Shown here: one piece after another, positions 1 to 12,900 of the stretch
Layout: the number at the start of each line of letters is the position of its first letter
Position numbering within the stretch: position 1 is the stretch's first letter
Assembly: GCA_949316495.1 (NCBI GenBank)
Contig: OX439000.1
Location: 3,722,501-3,786,500 of the forward strand
DNA: 64,000 nucleotides
Source: Amphiduros pacificus
Taxonomy: Eukaryota; Annelida; Polychaeta; Phyllodocida; Hesionidae
Reading direction: 5' to 3'
Position numbers and translations under genes: made by a program
Notes under the pieces: generated by a model
What the model was told of the DNA's origin: nothing
Seen by the model: the letters and a program-made list of their open reading frames with translations, nothing else
The model's database searches: none

Positions 1-79
1 GTTGAGATGACTGCTGTTCTTGACAAAATCTTATTTTGATTTACTATGACTCAAAATGTTAATAGAAAAGACAATTATT

Positions 80-369
80 TCATGCTTAGGTATAAGACTT
101 TATTCGGAATCATGATACACGGATCTTGCGAGAGCACCCATAATCCGGCTTACCATTCTAAAACAACGTACACCACCAAATTTATTCACCTGTTGATTGA
201 AACTCATTTTATTTTACATCTTTCGTTATTCTTCCAAAAACATTCCCCGAAAAAAACTTCGCTTTATCACATAACACTGAAAATTATCCACCCCAAAAAA
301 AGAAAGACGTTCTGTGTGCTTGTGGAGCAAAGGCAGCCTAGATTCCGGCGGTCATCTCGAGAGGATCAG
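80..369 (-). other. Probable 3' UTR of gene A with poly(A) signal
   Basis: Downstream of the gene A stop codon the minus strand reads AATAAA at 104-99, with no other coding signal. The 3' end of the transcript is probably just beyond this, near 80. Bases 1-80 show nothing recognisable. Confidence 0.45.
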
Positions 370-2278
370 CTATTTGATGAAGTAGTTTCCCGTCATTCGG
401 CTACAGAGGACGCCACCGTAGATGTTATCCGACTTGGCATAGTCCGGCGGGTAGGTGATCAACCCACTCTCCGTCCACAGCACGTGGGACAACTTGCCGT
501 ACGTGTGCACTTCGGGGCCACCATTCCTAAACAGCTTGTCAGGAATCGGGGTTCTGTTGACATTATCTGTCAAATTTTGGCAGGAAGATATTTTCAGTCA
601 TTTAGAGAAAATAATTTGGACATGCAGGTACCATAAAATTAATAATATTTAAAAATGTATAAAAGCATAAAGTTTTGTGGATTTGGAAATGTAAGTGTGT
701 ATATATATATTAATAGCAATAAATGCATTTAATAATGTTAAATTACATTCATCCTGTTCGGGTCCCCACCAGCACACGTGACCTCTGCACTTGCCCTCCG
801 TCAGCAGCTGAACCCCCGGATAAGGGTTATAGGCCTACAGAAAAACAGACCACAAGTCCAAATATGTGTTTTCTCCCTAATTCTTGTCAAATGCACAATG
901 ATGGCTTAAATGGTAACGTTAAAATGGTAAAGTTAAAATGGTAAAGTTTAAATGGTATGGTTTAAATGGTAAAGTTTAAATGGTAAAGTTTAAATGGTAA
1001 AGTTTAAATGATAAAGTTTAAATGGTAAAGTTAAAGTGGTAAAGTTTAAATGGTAAAGTTTAAATGGTAAAGTTTGTAACATGTTTATTTGTTCATCTTG
1101 ATCATATTTTGATAATTCGACTGCTTTATTCAATCAAATCAATTATACAGACCACAATCATAGGTCTTCACTGTGTGATACTCACAGATGTTGTCACATT
1201 TTCTTCAATCTGGTACTGCCTCCACCTGTCCAGGAGTTGTCTGGACTCTTGCATGCAGGCCTGTCCCAGGTAGCCTATGTCATCCTGTGAGTGTAATCTG
1301 GCTCTCACCGCATTGATTGACTCGCAAAAACTATTAGCAAACTTGTTGAACTCAGACCTACAATATCATAATTACTTATTTTATTTTATTTGTCGTGTTG
1401 GCCGCTCCACTTGTGTCTCGTGGGCACTGAGAGCCTACTAACATGGAACTCGATACAGACCGGTCATGAGAATGCTGAGTAGAACACTCACCAGACAGGC
1501 GCACTGATTCCAAATGGGACCAGAGTGTAACACTTGCACTGGCCTTTACCAATTATTCGGGGGTGCTCGTGTCCACTGCAATCTGCATATATTTTCATGA
1601 AAATTAACATTGGCAATTTGTAGTGGTTGTATATTTGTAAGAAAATATATATATTAAACATATAATGCTATACTGTATTTGGGTAATGTAAGTGGTGTCA
1701 TTATTATATACACTTAACAAACAACACTTGACGACATTGCAGACCGAATCTTTCTGATCTTATATGTTGTATGAAATTTGAATTATTGCTCAATAAAATG
1801 AGATTGTTGTAAATCGTGTTCCAGCTTCTTTGATAGATCGCTACATTAAACCACTGAGAGGAATTAATTTCATGACACACAAGAATGTCATTTGAAGGGA
1901 ATATAATCAGTTTTTCTTATGTTAAGAAAGTTAATGTTCAATTTAATGCACTTACCACTGTGTGACTCATTTCATTGAAATCACTACTGTATGACTCATT
2001 TCATTGAACTCACTACTGTGTGACTCATTTTATTGAATTCACTACTGTGTGACTCATTTTAATGCACTCACCACTGTGTGACTCATTTTATTGCACTCAT
2101 GTTTATGTACTCATCAGGGTGTCACCCTTTCCAACATACTCATCACTGTATGACCCATTTTAAGGTACTCACCACATATGCTATAATCTTCTTCCCATGC
2201 TGTATATTTTTTCTTTCCTTGAGCGTGGGGGATGATGCCAAAAATGACCACACCACACACGAAGAAGGCGGACCACAT
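370..2278 (-). CDS. Gene A: complete five-exon gene for a small secreted cysteine-containing protein, family not recognised
   Basis: Exons in transcript order are 2278-2173, 1538-1492, 1284-1186, 807-747 and 566-370. All have AG/GT borders on the minus strand, phases match at each join, and the coding length is 510 nt (169 residues plus stop). The protein begins MWSAFFVCGVVIFGIIPHAQ, a clear signal peptide with likely cleavage after HAQ. The mature part has seven Cys, including NQCACL, GQAC and the pair GKCRGHVCWW, then a Cys-poor stretch with NVNRT (an N-glycosylation sequon) and the end NIYGGVLCSRMTGNYFIK. No transmembrane helix follows the signal, so it is probably extracellular. The ATG lies directly after an acceptor-like ...TTGCAG, so a 5' UTR exon should lie to the right. 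I do not recognise the fold and assign no function. The phase agreement over five exons makes the gene itself fairly secure. Confidence 0.72.
911..1075. repeat. 14-bp tandem array in gene A intron
   Basis: About 12 copies of aaatggtaaagttt with few changes, lying in the intron between the 1284-1186 and 807-747 exons of gene A. Confidence 0.85.
1398..1438. repeat. Short interspersed repeat, copy 1
   Basis: About 40 bp starting gttggccgctccacttgtgt and running through a gagcct block recurs with few mismatches at 50606-50646. Two dispersed copies suggest part of an interspersed element. Its family and ends cannot be set from this window. Confidence 0.4.
1955..2168. repeat. Degenerate tandem array of about 30 bp in gene A intron 1
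   Basis: Six or seven degraded copies of a unit containing cactactgtgtgactcattt, between the first and second coding exons of gene A. Spacing varies between roughly 28 and 34 bp. Confidence 0.7.
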
Positions 2279-3165
2279 CTGCAATATGTAGCTAATAAGG
2301 TAAAGACTCAGACAAAGGCTCAGGGTGGATAATAGCCATACATGCATCCATAAGAGCCATACAACAATTTACTGCCAAATGATTCTACCAAATGATTGTC
2401 TTTTGACTACTTGTAACTTAATCTTGCAAGCAAATCATATTTTTCTGGTATTTGTCTTTTATGATATATCACTGCCTAATCTTTTATTGTTTTCTCGTAG
2501 TTGTGAGTAAATAGTGAAATGAGTACATTGAACCTTTAAGTTTAACCAGTGATCGTTTGTGTTTGCCATTACAAACATTACATGGTACACTATAACAAAA
2601 TACACTCTTTTACCATACTTTATCCACGAATATACTTAGCTTAAATTCGCTCACCCTTTTAGACCTGAATATTCCAACGTAAAAATTGTCTCATTTAATT
2701 TTATAATCGCTACACACGACGATGTTGAGGGCAAAGAGCCAAAAACGATGACACTGCAAAATGTCAAAAAGCTCACTCTGACGTATGGGTAGGCATGCCA
2801 ATATTGTTAATTTGTTGTTAAATAGTTGAAGAAGCCAAGACTGCATACCGATATATCCTCGCACGATATTTAATTCAATGTGATAACTTTGATTGTGTTA
2901 AACTTTATATCAATAAGACCAAACAAAACATATTTCCTATTAACCTATTTCACTCCAAATGTATCCATCTATTGGAATTGTCAATCATTCATTCTTTCAT
3001 CTAGCATCAACCAATCGTTGACTATCATTCTGCCACTAACAATCTCTCTATTACAAACAATTTTATAACCATGACAATTTTTCTATGTACTTAATGTGTC
3101 TACATTTTTACCAATTTGACATTATACATATTAGGGGCAGGGAACCATACCACGGACGTGCACTG
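2279..3165. other. Intergenic DNA upstream of gene A
   Basis: AT-rich sequence 5' of the first coding exon of gene A, where a 5' UTR exon and promoter would be expected. I could not identify either with confidence and see no conserved reading frame. Confidence 0.4.
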
Positions 3166-3370
3166 GTGCATATTGCTTGAGCGCCAGCTTTATCAGTTTC
3201 TCTGTGGTAATTCATAGGTCGTGGGTTCGATCCCCGGTCATGCCGAGATGAAATTTATAATTCAATTTCACATTTGAGCTGACGCCCGTGCCTGAAGGGT
3301 TAACATAACCATTGTCCCTGTAAGTATGTGATCAGGTGGGTTGTCGACAAATCAACAAATAAGATAAACA
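3166..3370 (+). repeat. SINE family 1, old copy
   Basis: A tRNA-like B-box region (ggtcgtgggttcgatccc) is followed by a body with gcccgtgcctgaagggttaa and aggtgggttgtc. The same order of blocks is found, reverse-complemented, in the copies at 27123-27445 and 40369-40693. This copy is more diverged than those two, and its 5' tRNA-like head is degraded. It is a Pol III-type SINE relic, not a working tRNA gene. Confidence 0.7.
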
Positions 3371-4741
3371 TGAAAAGAACAGTCATTGTTAGGTTGCTAA
3401 ATGGAAATTGATCACATCATGTGACACACCACAATTGAATGAATTTTTGAGTGTATTTCGTTGGAGTGTTGATCTCATACGGGTCTGCTGATTTATCGTA
3501 ATGAGGTCACAAAATGGATTTGCAGTCGAATTGAATAAATTCCCCCTCTTTCACCAATGTTTAAAATAGTGTTTGTTGTGTCCCTTTCATCCTTTTTTAT
3601 TTATCAACTAAATAAATGAATTTATGACTTTGTCATTCAAAGCCATTATTTTTCTTTCAAACTGTTGATATAATAATCTCAACTTGCTTAAACATGAGAT
3701 TTTGATTTAATATTCCACCAACTATCGGCCATCTTGGTTTTGGTGTTTAAACAGCTTGGTTACTGCTTTGACAAATGAATTTGGTTCGAAAACATTTGCC
3801 GCTCTTCCCTATTATACGTTTTAATGCTCCACGCTGGTTCCAAACCAGGGACTTAACCCTGAATTTTTGGTATTTTCTCTTTAGAAAATAACACATCATG
3901 GGATCCTCTGCTATATTACTACTACTAGATCTTTGTGTAGCTTTGGCACTATTGACCATTCATGCAGATATAGATGAGTTATAGAGAGGTTTCTTTCCAA
4001 AGATATAATGTGTTATATAATTTAAAAATTGACCGTTTAAACGTTTTAATCAGTTACTTTAAAGAAATGGATTAAATGGAAAAAAATGGTTTTGGAAAAA
4101 GACCCCAAAGTTGTTATTTTTATATATGAGTCAAATGCTCAGTACGTAGAAAACAATATTTTTTCATCTTTAATATCCCCAGCTTACATATTAATACAGT
4201 CAGCCAAAGCGTTTTTACCCGGTGAAGGAAATTTAGCTTTATAACATAACCATCTTTGACAGAGAATGTCCCAGTCAAAATATTTCAAACAAGTTCGGCC
4301 TCTACCTTGCCAGTCATAATAGAAACTCTTTTTGAGGAGTAATATTAATAGTTTGCGATTACATCATATTTAGCAGATATATTAACTATATCTTATCAAA
4401 CACTTATTGTTTAGCCAAATATATCAATGTCTTGAACACATGAGGGACAACTTCTAGATATATATATATATCGATTTTCTAAGCAAAACAAATCCAACTT
4501 TGACGCATACAGTCCTATAATAATGAATAAACCCACAGCCAATATATGTATTTGTATGTGTCTAATGCGCCCTTACTCCTCAATACAAAGGCTTTTTCTA
4601 TTTCAACCAAATTCACCAATATTTCCAGTAGCATTGACCGCAGTTATTATATTCAACACATTTTGTATATTTATTTCAGGAATATATAACATTCTCTGTC
4701 TGCAAATATCCGCATGTTCGATTGGTTAAAAAAGGCGGATT
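3371..4741. other. Intergenic, nothing recognised
   Basis: AT-rich sequence with only short random reading frames. I see no splice-consistent coding blocks, arrays or inverted repeats beyond a short (ta)n run near 4460. Confidence 0.4.
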
Positions 4742-4965
4742 GGTGTGGTCGCGACCTTTTCAGCAGCGTTGGCCCGCATTTCAGGTCGATTTTCGAGCTT
4801 TTTAACCTGTGTGAATATAACGCTGCCAGCCGTGGGAATCGAACCCGCCACCTCCTGCCCTCCGCTTACATCACCAAGTAAGGCACAGATCCATTGTTCT
4901 ACCAACTGCACTTTCAAGGACGGTCTGGGGGATTTAATTTCTCTGACAGTGCCAGCGTGTACCCT
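4742..4965 (-). repeat. SINE family 2, tRNA-derived
   Basis: On the minus strand a tRNA-like head (ttggtagaac near the A box, cgggttcgattcccac as B box) is followed by a GC-richer body ending gaccacaccaatccgcc. A related head occurs in triplicate at 31149-31350. It lacks a foldable acceptor stem, so it is a SINE and not a tRNA gene. Confidence 0.6.
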
Positions 4966-5688
4966 TTCCCTCACAACATCATTTCTTTCATTTTTTTTAT
5001 TTCAAGTCCCGTTTAATTATAAAAAGTATATTTAAATTTTAATCTAGATTTACTTTGAAATATTTACTTTTATCGGCATTAAACAATAACTATCACGATA
5101 TTGTCGGATAATTTAGTTTAGCCTCAAACATTTGGCTTGCATATTGGCCTAACAATAGAGTGTTTATAGCGTTCCCTTGCGACATGTTGCCGTGACGTCA
5201 GAGCTGTTAATCTTTTTTTTGATATGTATAATAATTTTGCATGACAAGATATAATGAAAAATGTAATATGCAATGATGTCTGTGAGAAAGACACCATATT
5301 TTAAGTGCTTTCTACAGCTATGATAAATGATTTTCCCGGCAACACAATACGTGCGAATGTATTCGCCGCTCCCTCTGTTCATTTGGTAAAATCTCTCACG
5401 ACTGTTCCCAACACCTGTGTTTCACCTCAAAGTCGCTTATGAAAAAAAAACAAGTCATGTAATAAATAAAGGCACCAAAACTTTGTGTTGGTATGTTTCT
5501 CCAAAGCAAAGTAGGCACTGACTCTAAATACATCAGTCAATCATGCTGGTTGTCACTGGTCATTTAAAGTAGTTTTCATTACTAACATTATAATCTTTAT
5601 AATCTGTATATTTATTTTCAATTTTATTTGACACACTCACTTCGCTCACTGAGCAGTTGAAAACAATATTTTCAAAGTTACCGACCTT
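4966..5688. other. Intergenic, nothing recognised
   Basis: AT-rich sequence without a supportable gene or repeat. Confidence 0.35.
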
Positions 5689-5830
5689 TATTAAGTGGAT
5701 AGGCTTAATGTTTGATGATAGTTATAAGTTCCTTATATTAAGTGGATAGGCTTAATGTTTGATAATAGTAATAAGTTCCTTATATTAAGTGGATAGACTT
5801 AATGTTTAATAATAGTAATAAGTCCCGTAT
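5689..5830. repeat. 47-bp tandem repeat, three copies
   Basis: Three successive copies of a unit beginning ttaagtggataggcttaatg, starting at 5691, 5738 and 5785, so the period is 47 bp. The third copy is the most diverged. Confidence 0.85.
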
Positions 5831-7085
5831 CTTTAAATCTTAAAAACTCTCTAAAAAATCATCTCTAATGGAGTGGTTGATATGTTGACACATTTTCAAC
5901 GTCAATGTTACTATGTAATTTGTATTAAACCATTTTTCTGGTGGAAAGAACAGCAACAGATCTATGATCTGTCTAGGTTTTCAATAACAAATGATTTATG
6001 TTTCTTGAGAAGTCAAATGGCTGTATTTTTATGACATGTTTTATGTCATGTAAAATTAAATTTGAAAATATTGCCTAGGATTAAACTTCAAAAAGCATTC
6101 ATCACATTTGTTTGGCAGTATTTAGTGTGATGATTGTAGCTGGGGGGGTTTGAGGTAAGCCGAGCTCCCGGGGGTAAATTTCACGCCTGAAGCTGATATG
6201 CAATGCCAGATATAGCTGGTCACTTGCCACTGCAAAAGGCACATAACTACCATAGTTTGCATTTCAATGAGTTTGGCCAAATTATACTATTTCTGCCCAG
6301 AATGTGTCATAGAGAATGTCAATATGACGTTAATCATAACAGATCGGGGGTGAGCACAAATCCCACCATAAGCATAAAGTCTGTTTCCACCCATTCTATA
6401 TATGGTATAAGAATTATTGGAATAAGAATTATAGCTGTAATTTGAATAATATATTTTGATTAACATTATCAGTAGATTAGTGTGAAAAAAATGAATTTAA
6501 GTATGTTATTTTAATAGTAATAATATGAATTTTATTTTATTGCAATTAAGTACTTTTGACATTTTCCCATATTTGGACCTTTTAATGGGTGTGTCTAGGT
6601 TTACGTCATCAAAAGACACGTCGAAATATATTGGCACTGATGAACATTGGTGAATTATCCCACGTGACCATAATCTAAATGCACACAAAACGGGATTGGT
6701 AGTTTTGTAGATTTGGGGAATACTAAATCTTCTGTTACTTCTGTAGGTATTCAATGATGATGTAAATATAGCACAAGGGATATACTGAAAGGTAAGCAAC
6801 ATTTACTCTTAATATTCTTATGATTGTAATAATGATTTCAGTATACTCAGATTGTCTATGAAAGTACAAAGTTCAATATAAGATAATCCAGTTTGTAACT
6901 GTTTTCTCGTTACGCTTGTGATCTCTTTATGTTGAATGTTCTTAATAACGTGAAGTCGATCTCATATTTGGTGTGGCAAACAAAAGCTCAAAATCTATCA
7001 TTATTCATATTGAGATGTACAAGTCATTCGTTTTTAAAGGTTATTGGAATAAATGTAATATACATAATAATAAGGCATAATAAGG
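5831..7085. other. Intergenic, nothing recognised
   Basis: AT-rich. No reading frame shows family features, and no array or convincing element end is seen. Confidence 0.35.
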
Positions 7086-7198
7086 CAAGAACATGTGAAT
7101 GCAGTGTCCAGGGAGACAGATCTCTAAAGTTGGTTCTGGTGGAAGGATCTCAAGAGAGAGATCTGTCTCCCTGAACATTGCACTAACCCATGTTCTTG
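7086..7198. repeat. Imperfect fold-back (hairpin) element of about 113 bp
   Basis: Perfect 17-base arms cagggagacagatctct (7109-7125) and agagatctgtctccctg (7157-7173), with outer pairing of caagaacatg (7086-7095) and catgttcttg (7189-7198). The loop is about 31 bases. A small MITE-like element or relic is the simplest reading. Confidence 0.75.
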
Positions 7199-7685
7199 TC
7201 TTTATCTCATACTTCTCATACTTCTCAGCTCATTTACATAATGTGATCAATTTTATATTACTACATGTGGTGAAACTAGGCCACCTTTAAAGCACTTTAT
7301 GAAATGGGTGTAATTCTGTCTCATCTGGGTGAACAGTCATCAGTTGTGAGACTCCTACAAAAGGTTGCAGTCTCTGCCAACAGGGGTCTCACCTGTCTGT
7401 GTTTCAAGGCCCCCATGACCTAAATCTAAAATGTTGTCTGCTTCAGGTCTTCAAATTTAATGATATTTATACACAAATATATTTAAACAAACATTTTATT
7501 CATTTAAAAAAAAATGTAAATATGAAAAGAATCTTTAAAAAAAGATAAAAGGAAAGTAGTTCGGCAGAGGGGTGATCTGTGAAAGTAGTTCGGCACAGGG
7601 ATGAGTGTGTACATGTTAATGATTATTCCATTACGTATACACAAATGGAAATAAATGAATCCTGGGTGACAAATATTTATAATGA
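7199..7685. other. Intergenic, nothing recognised
   Basis: AT-rich, low-complexity A/T runs near 7500 and no supportable gene. Confidence 0.35.
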
Positions 7686-7705
7686 ATTATTCATGACATC
7701 ATCAT

Positions 7706-8288
7706 GATGGATTATCAATGACATCATCATGCTTTTATTTATTAAATATTTTATTCATACACATACAAGGTATAGTTTTCTTATACTAGACATGATATAC
7801 ATTATAAATTATAAATTAAATTAAAATCATTCTACACATACGTAATCCAGGATACAGCATAATTCATTATCATTAAAACCTGGGATTACAGATTGCTCCC
7901 CACAAATGGCTTCTCTCAATTCAGTGATCATGTGTATTGCTGCCTCATCCTGCTCTGAGCATTCCACTTTATATTCATGCTTCAGGGTGAGACTTTTTAC
8001 TCTGACTTCTTTCACATCACATTTCATTCTTTGAGCAATTACTCTGAGGTTGGAGCCTATGATGCTCCTCGCAGATGTCTCTGCCAGCTTTGTGAGATAC
8101 TGTACCCTCCTGTTATCTGATGTGCTCATCATATTGAACATATTGACAAATCTGCAGTAAATCTGGTCTGTTGCTGAGCATGCTCCCATAAGATGGGGTA
8201 GAAATCTTGTGTGTGTCATATGTGATATGTTTAAAATCCTACGCACTAATGATGACAAGTCAAATTAATGGACAAGTCAAATTAATGG
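7706..8288 (-). mobile_element. 5'-truncated LINE insertion with 20-bp target-site duplication
   Basis: The same 20 bases, attattcatgacatcatcat, flank this segment at 7686-7705 and 8289-8308, the mark of target-primed insertion. Inside, a 143-residue minus-strand frame (8258-7827) has ARSIIGSNLRVIAQRM and a Cys-containing end, which resembles the region after the reverse transcriptase in some animal non-LTR elements. The family is an inference from a weak resemblance. The minus-strand 3' end carries AATAAA motifs near 7740. There is no RT core, so the copy is 5' truncated. A processed copy of a host gene is the alternative. Confidence 0.55.
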
Positions 8289-8400
8289 ATTATTCATGAC
8301 ATCATCATTCATGCTGTTAAATGATTACATTAGATTTATGTGGGGTTAATAAAATGTTTCTCAAACGTTTGAAAATGCATAAAGATAATACCAATTAGTA

Positions 8401-9860
8401 TCATATCTTACCCATGTGTATGAGTGTCATACCTTACCCATGTGTAAGAGTATCATATCTTACCCATGTGTATGAGTATCATACCTTACCCATGTGTAAG
8501 AGTATCATATTTCACCAATGTGTAAGAGTATCGTATCTTACCCATGTGTATGAGCATCATATCTTACCCATGTGTAAGAGTATCATATCTTACCCATGTG
8601 TAAGAGTATCATATCTTACCCATGTGTAAGAGTATCATATCTTACCCATGTGTAAGAGTATCATACCTTAACCATGTGTAAGAGTATCATATCTTACCCA
8701 TGTGTTAGAGTATCATATCTTACCCATGTGTTAGAGTATCATATCTTACCCATGTGTAAGAGTATCATATCTTACCAATGTGTAAGAGTATCATATCTTA
8801 CCAATGTGTAAGAGTATCATATCTTACCCATGTGTACGAGTATCATATCTTACCAATGTGTAAGAGTATCATATCTTACCCATGTGTAAGAGTATCATAT
8901 CTTACCCATGTGTAAGAGTATCATATCTTACCAATGTGTAAGAGTATCATATCTTACCCATGTGTAAGAGTATCATATCTTACCCATGTGTAAGAGTATC
9001 ATATCTTACCCATGTGTAAGAGTATCATATCTTACCCATGTGTTAGAGTATCATATCTTACCCATGTGTATGATTATCATATCTTACCAATGTGTTAGAG
9101 TATCATATCTCACCAATGTGTAAGAGTATCATATCTTACCAATGTGTAAGAGTATCATATCTTACCCATGTGTAAGAGTATCATATCCTACCCATGTGTT
9201 AGAGTATCATATCTTACCCATGTCTATGAGTATCATATCTTACCAATGTGTAAGAGTATCATATCTTACCAATGTGTAAGAGTATCATATCTTACCAATG
9301 TGTAAGAGTATCATATCTTACCCATGTGTAAGAGTATCATATCTTACCCATGTGTAAGAGTAACATATCTTACCCATGTGGTAAGAGTATCATATCTTAC
9401 CCATGTGTAAGAGTATCATATCTTACCCATGTGTAAGAGTATCATATCTTACCCATGTGTTGGAGTATCATATCTTACCCATGTGTAAGAGTTTCATATC
9501 TTACCCATGTGTATGATTATCATATTTCACCAATGTGTAAGAGTATCATATCTTACCCATGTGTATGAGTATCATTCCTTACCCATGTGTAAGAGTATCA
9601 TATCTTACCCATGTGTAAGAGTATCATATCTTACCCATGTGTAAGAGTATCATATCTTACCCATGTGTAAGAGTATCATATCTTACCCATGTGTAAGAGT
9701 ATCATATCTTACCCATGTGTAAGAGTATCATATCTTACCCATGTGTAAGAGTATCATATCTTACCCATGTGTAAGAGTATCATATCTTACCCATGTGTAA
9801 GAGTATCATATCTTACCCATGTGTAAGAGTATCATATCCTACCCATGTGTAAGAGTATAC
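8401..9860. repeat. 26-bp minisatellite, about 56 copies
   Basis: Unit taagagtatcatatcttacc plus catgtg, with recurrent variants (acccatg or accaatg; taaga, tatga or ttaga). It ends about 33 bases before the splice acceptor of the first coding exon of gene B, so it most likely lies in a 5' UTR intron. Confidence 0.95.
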
Positions 9861-9892
9861 CATCATTGTATGCTGATCCTATCTCCTTGCAG

Positions 9893-9974
9893 ATGCTGTC
9901 AGTGCTGGTCTTAGTTGGGCTGGTTGGCCTTGGCCAGGCCGTGAACGTGATGCAAAGCTCTACAGGAGTCTCTG
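9893..9974 (+). CDS. Gene B exon 1: start codon and signal peptide
   Basis: Encodes MLSVLVLVGLVGLGQAVNVM and a short linker, a signal peptide with likely cleavage after GQA. The ATG is the first base after a strong acceptor (ctatctccttgcag), so transcription starts in an upstream non-coding exon, or a leader is added in trans. The donor is G|gtaaat. Confidence 0.8.
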
Positions 9975-12900
9975 GTAAATATTCACAAATCTATCACTCT
10001 CATCCAAGCTAAACACCATTCTAAATCTATTTTACATAATTTATCACTCTCATCCAAGCTAAACACCATTCTAAATCTATTTTACATAATCTATCACTCT
10101 CATCCAAGCTAAACACCATTCTAATCTATTTTACATAATCTATCACTCTCATCCAAGCTAAACACCATTCTGAATGTATTTTACATAATCTATCACTCTC
10201 ATCCAAGCTAAACACCATTCTAAATCTATTTTACATAATCTATCACTCTCATCCAAGCTAAACACCATTCTAAATCTATTTTACATAATTTATCACTCTC
10301 ATCCAAGCTAAACACCATTCTAAATCTATTTTACATAATCTATCACTCTCATCCAAGCTAAACACCATTCTAAATCTATTTTACATAATCTATCACTCTT
10401 ATCCAAGCTAAACACCATTCTAATCTATTTTACATAATCTATCACTCTCATCCAAGCTAAACACCATTCTGAATGTATTTTAGGTAATCTATCACTCTTA
10501 TCCAAGCTAAACACAATTCTAATCTATTTTACATAATCTATCACTCTCATCCAAGCTAAACACCATTCTGAATGTATTTTAGGTAATCTATTACTCTCAT
10601 CCAAGCTAAACACAATTCTAAATTTATTTTTAACAATAAAATGTGGTACATAGACGTTTCAGGTTAAGATTCTCGACATATCAGGATGAATGTGTAGGAA
10701 ACAAACAGCATTCAGTTTACTTGAAAGATTGATCAAAATGGGCCATTTCATGCATTGCTTTGTACCCACGTGTGATTCTTGTAGCTTGCCCGACCGGATG
10801 GACAGGAGCCCCACAGACGGACAACACATGCCAGTGTTTCCTGGGCGTCACCTTGGCTTCCATCAACTCTGGAGATACAACCAAAGCCTTTGCAAAAACT
10901 CAATGCACAAATCATCATGCATCGGCTATCCTTGCCGAGCCAAGATCCAAAGAGTCATGGTACGCGGCCACTGCTGTTTCCATGGTAAGTCCACATCGGT
11001 TTACCCAATAGATACATATTATTTGATTATCAAAATGAACAGAACAACATTGTTGATTTATGCCGAGTAGTATAGCATTTCCCATCAATTGTTTACACAA
11101 AATATGTCTCCTCTCATATGTATAATTATATATACATTAACATATATATCTTTATCAAATCTGTTAGAATTATTAAAACTTATAGAATTATTAAAACTTA
11201 TAGAATTATCAAATCTTATAGAAATATCATATCTCTCAAAAAATTATATATCCTATCGAATTCTCAAATTTCACAGAATTATCATAATTTATAGAATTAT
11301 TAAATCTTAAAGAATTATCTTACAGAATTATCATATGTTATAAAATATCATATCTAATAGAAATATCTTATATTACAGAATTATTATATGTTATAAAATA
11401 TCATATCTAATAGAAATATCTTATCTTACAGAATTATTATATGTTATAAAATATCATATCTAATAGAAATATCTTATATTACAGAATTATTATACACGAA
11501 CTAGACACATATTTTATTTTCTTTGAAAACTGTCGCCTGAGCTTCGATGTTTCCCAAGCATTAAAAAAACAATTTGTCAAAACTGTTTGCAGTTCGCATC
11601 GTCCGGAAATGTATCAGCATTTTTCTATATCGCTATGACTCGTAACACGGCAGATCCCACAAAATATACGTGGGATTCGGACAGTGCAGCAGTGGGTATA
11701 ACGTCCCCTGCCGAACTGGATTACTGGCTTACAAACCCGGCAAGAAGCAACAGGTTCGTGGTCCTTATTGGGTCACAGGGTTACAGAAATGAAAAAAGCG
11801 AGGCTAATGTCAACGGTTTCATGTGTCAAGTAAATGGTAAGTCCAACCTCCTCTCATACTATCGCAGCACTTCACTAAATATATAATGCAAGATATTTCA
11901 TTAATAATTCAAATTGAATTCGTCAGACAGAAGAAAATAAGAGTTTTGCATCCTTCAAACCATGGCGATTTTTGTATGCTTCATAACAGAGATCATTTCA
12001 TGTCTGGTGTCCACTCATCATTCAACAGCTCAAGTGATTTGAGGTTTGATAAATCACCTCATGGATTATGGCTTTGTTTCTCGCTTATGGATTTGTTTCT
12101 CGCTTATGGATTAGTTTCCAGCTAGTGCTTATACATGCTCACTTTCAACCAACACATTTGGGACATGTTGCAAGTAGAAAACAAACCAATATTCCTGACA
12201 TCCTGGTCACAGTAATTATTCCAACAGAGTATATGAATACTCTCAGAGGAACAGAGGGTGGGTTTAACAGGAGGAGATAGAAAGAAGGGTGTCCTTATTT
12301 GGGAAATTTGAGGCATAGGTGAGAAGAGGTGAGCAACCTTTGGTCTCATGAGGCATAGTGAGAAAATGTGAGCAACCTTTGGTCTCACGAGGCATAGTGA
12401 GAAAAAGTGAGCAACCTTTGGTCTCATGAGGCATAGTGAGAAAAAGTGAGCAACCTTTGGTCTCATGAGGCATACTGAGAAAAAGTGAGCAACCTTTGGT
12501 CTCATGAAGCATAGTGAGAAAAAGTGAGCAACCTTTGGTCTCATGAAGCATAGTGAGAAAAAGTGAGCAACCTTTGGTCTTACAAGGCATAGTCATAAAA
12601 AGTGAGCAACCTTTGGTCTCATGAGGCATAGTGAGAAGAGGTGAGCAACCTTTGGTCTCATGAGGCATAGTGAGAAAAAGTGAGCAACCTTTGGTCTCAT
12701 GAGGCATAGTGAGAAAAAGTGAGCAATCTTTGAATGTACAGGAGGCCAGACACCTCGTATTGGAATATAAAAACAATTAAATCATTTTTAAACCATGTCA
12801 CGTTATCGATTCATTCATAACTGTTGAATGATATATGATTAAACAAAATTTTAACGGTAATTTGATTTATTTTATTGCAGTTCCCCAGTGTTATGTCGTA

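Noticed and set aside
3166-3250. tRNA-like B boxes (also at 4742-4965, 27350-27440, 31149-31350, 40600-40690)
   Set aside because: None folds into a complete cloverleaf with an acceptor stem, and all are joined to a repeated non-tRNA body, so they are SINEs.
8401-9860. Regularly spaced repeats that might suggest CRISPR
   Set aside because: The units are head-to-tail with no unique spacers, and the genome is clearly eukaryotic. The same holds for all other arrays.
12122-12776. Minus-strand repeats of HETKGCSLFLTMP-like units
   Set aside because: Translation of the 39-bp intronic array of gene B.
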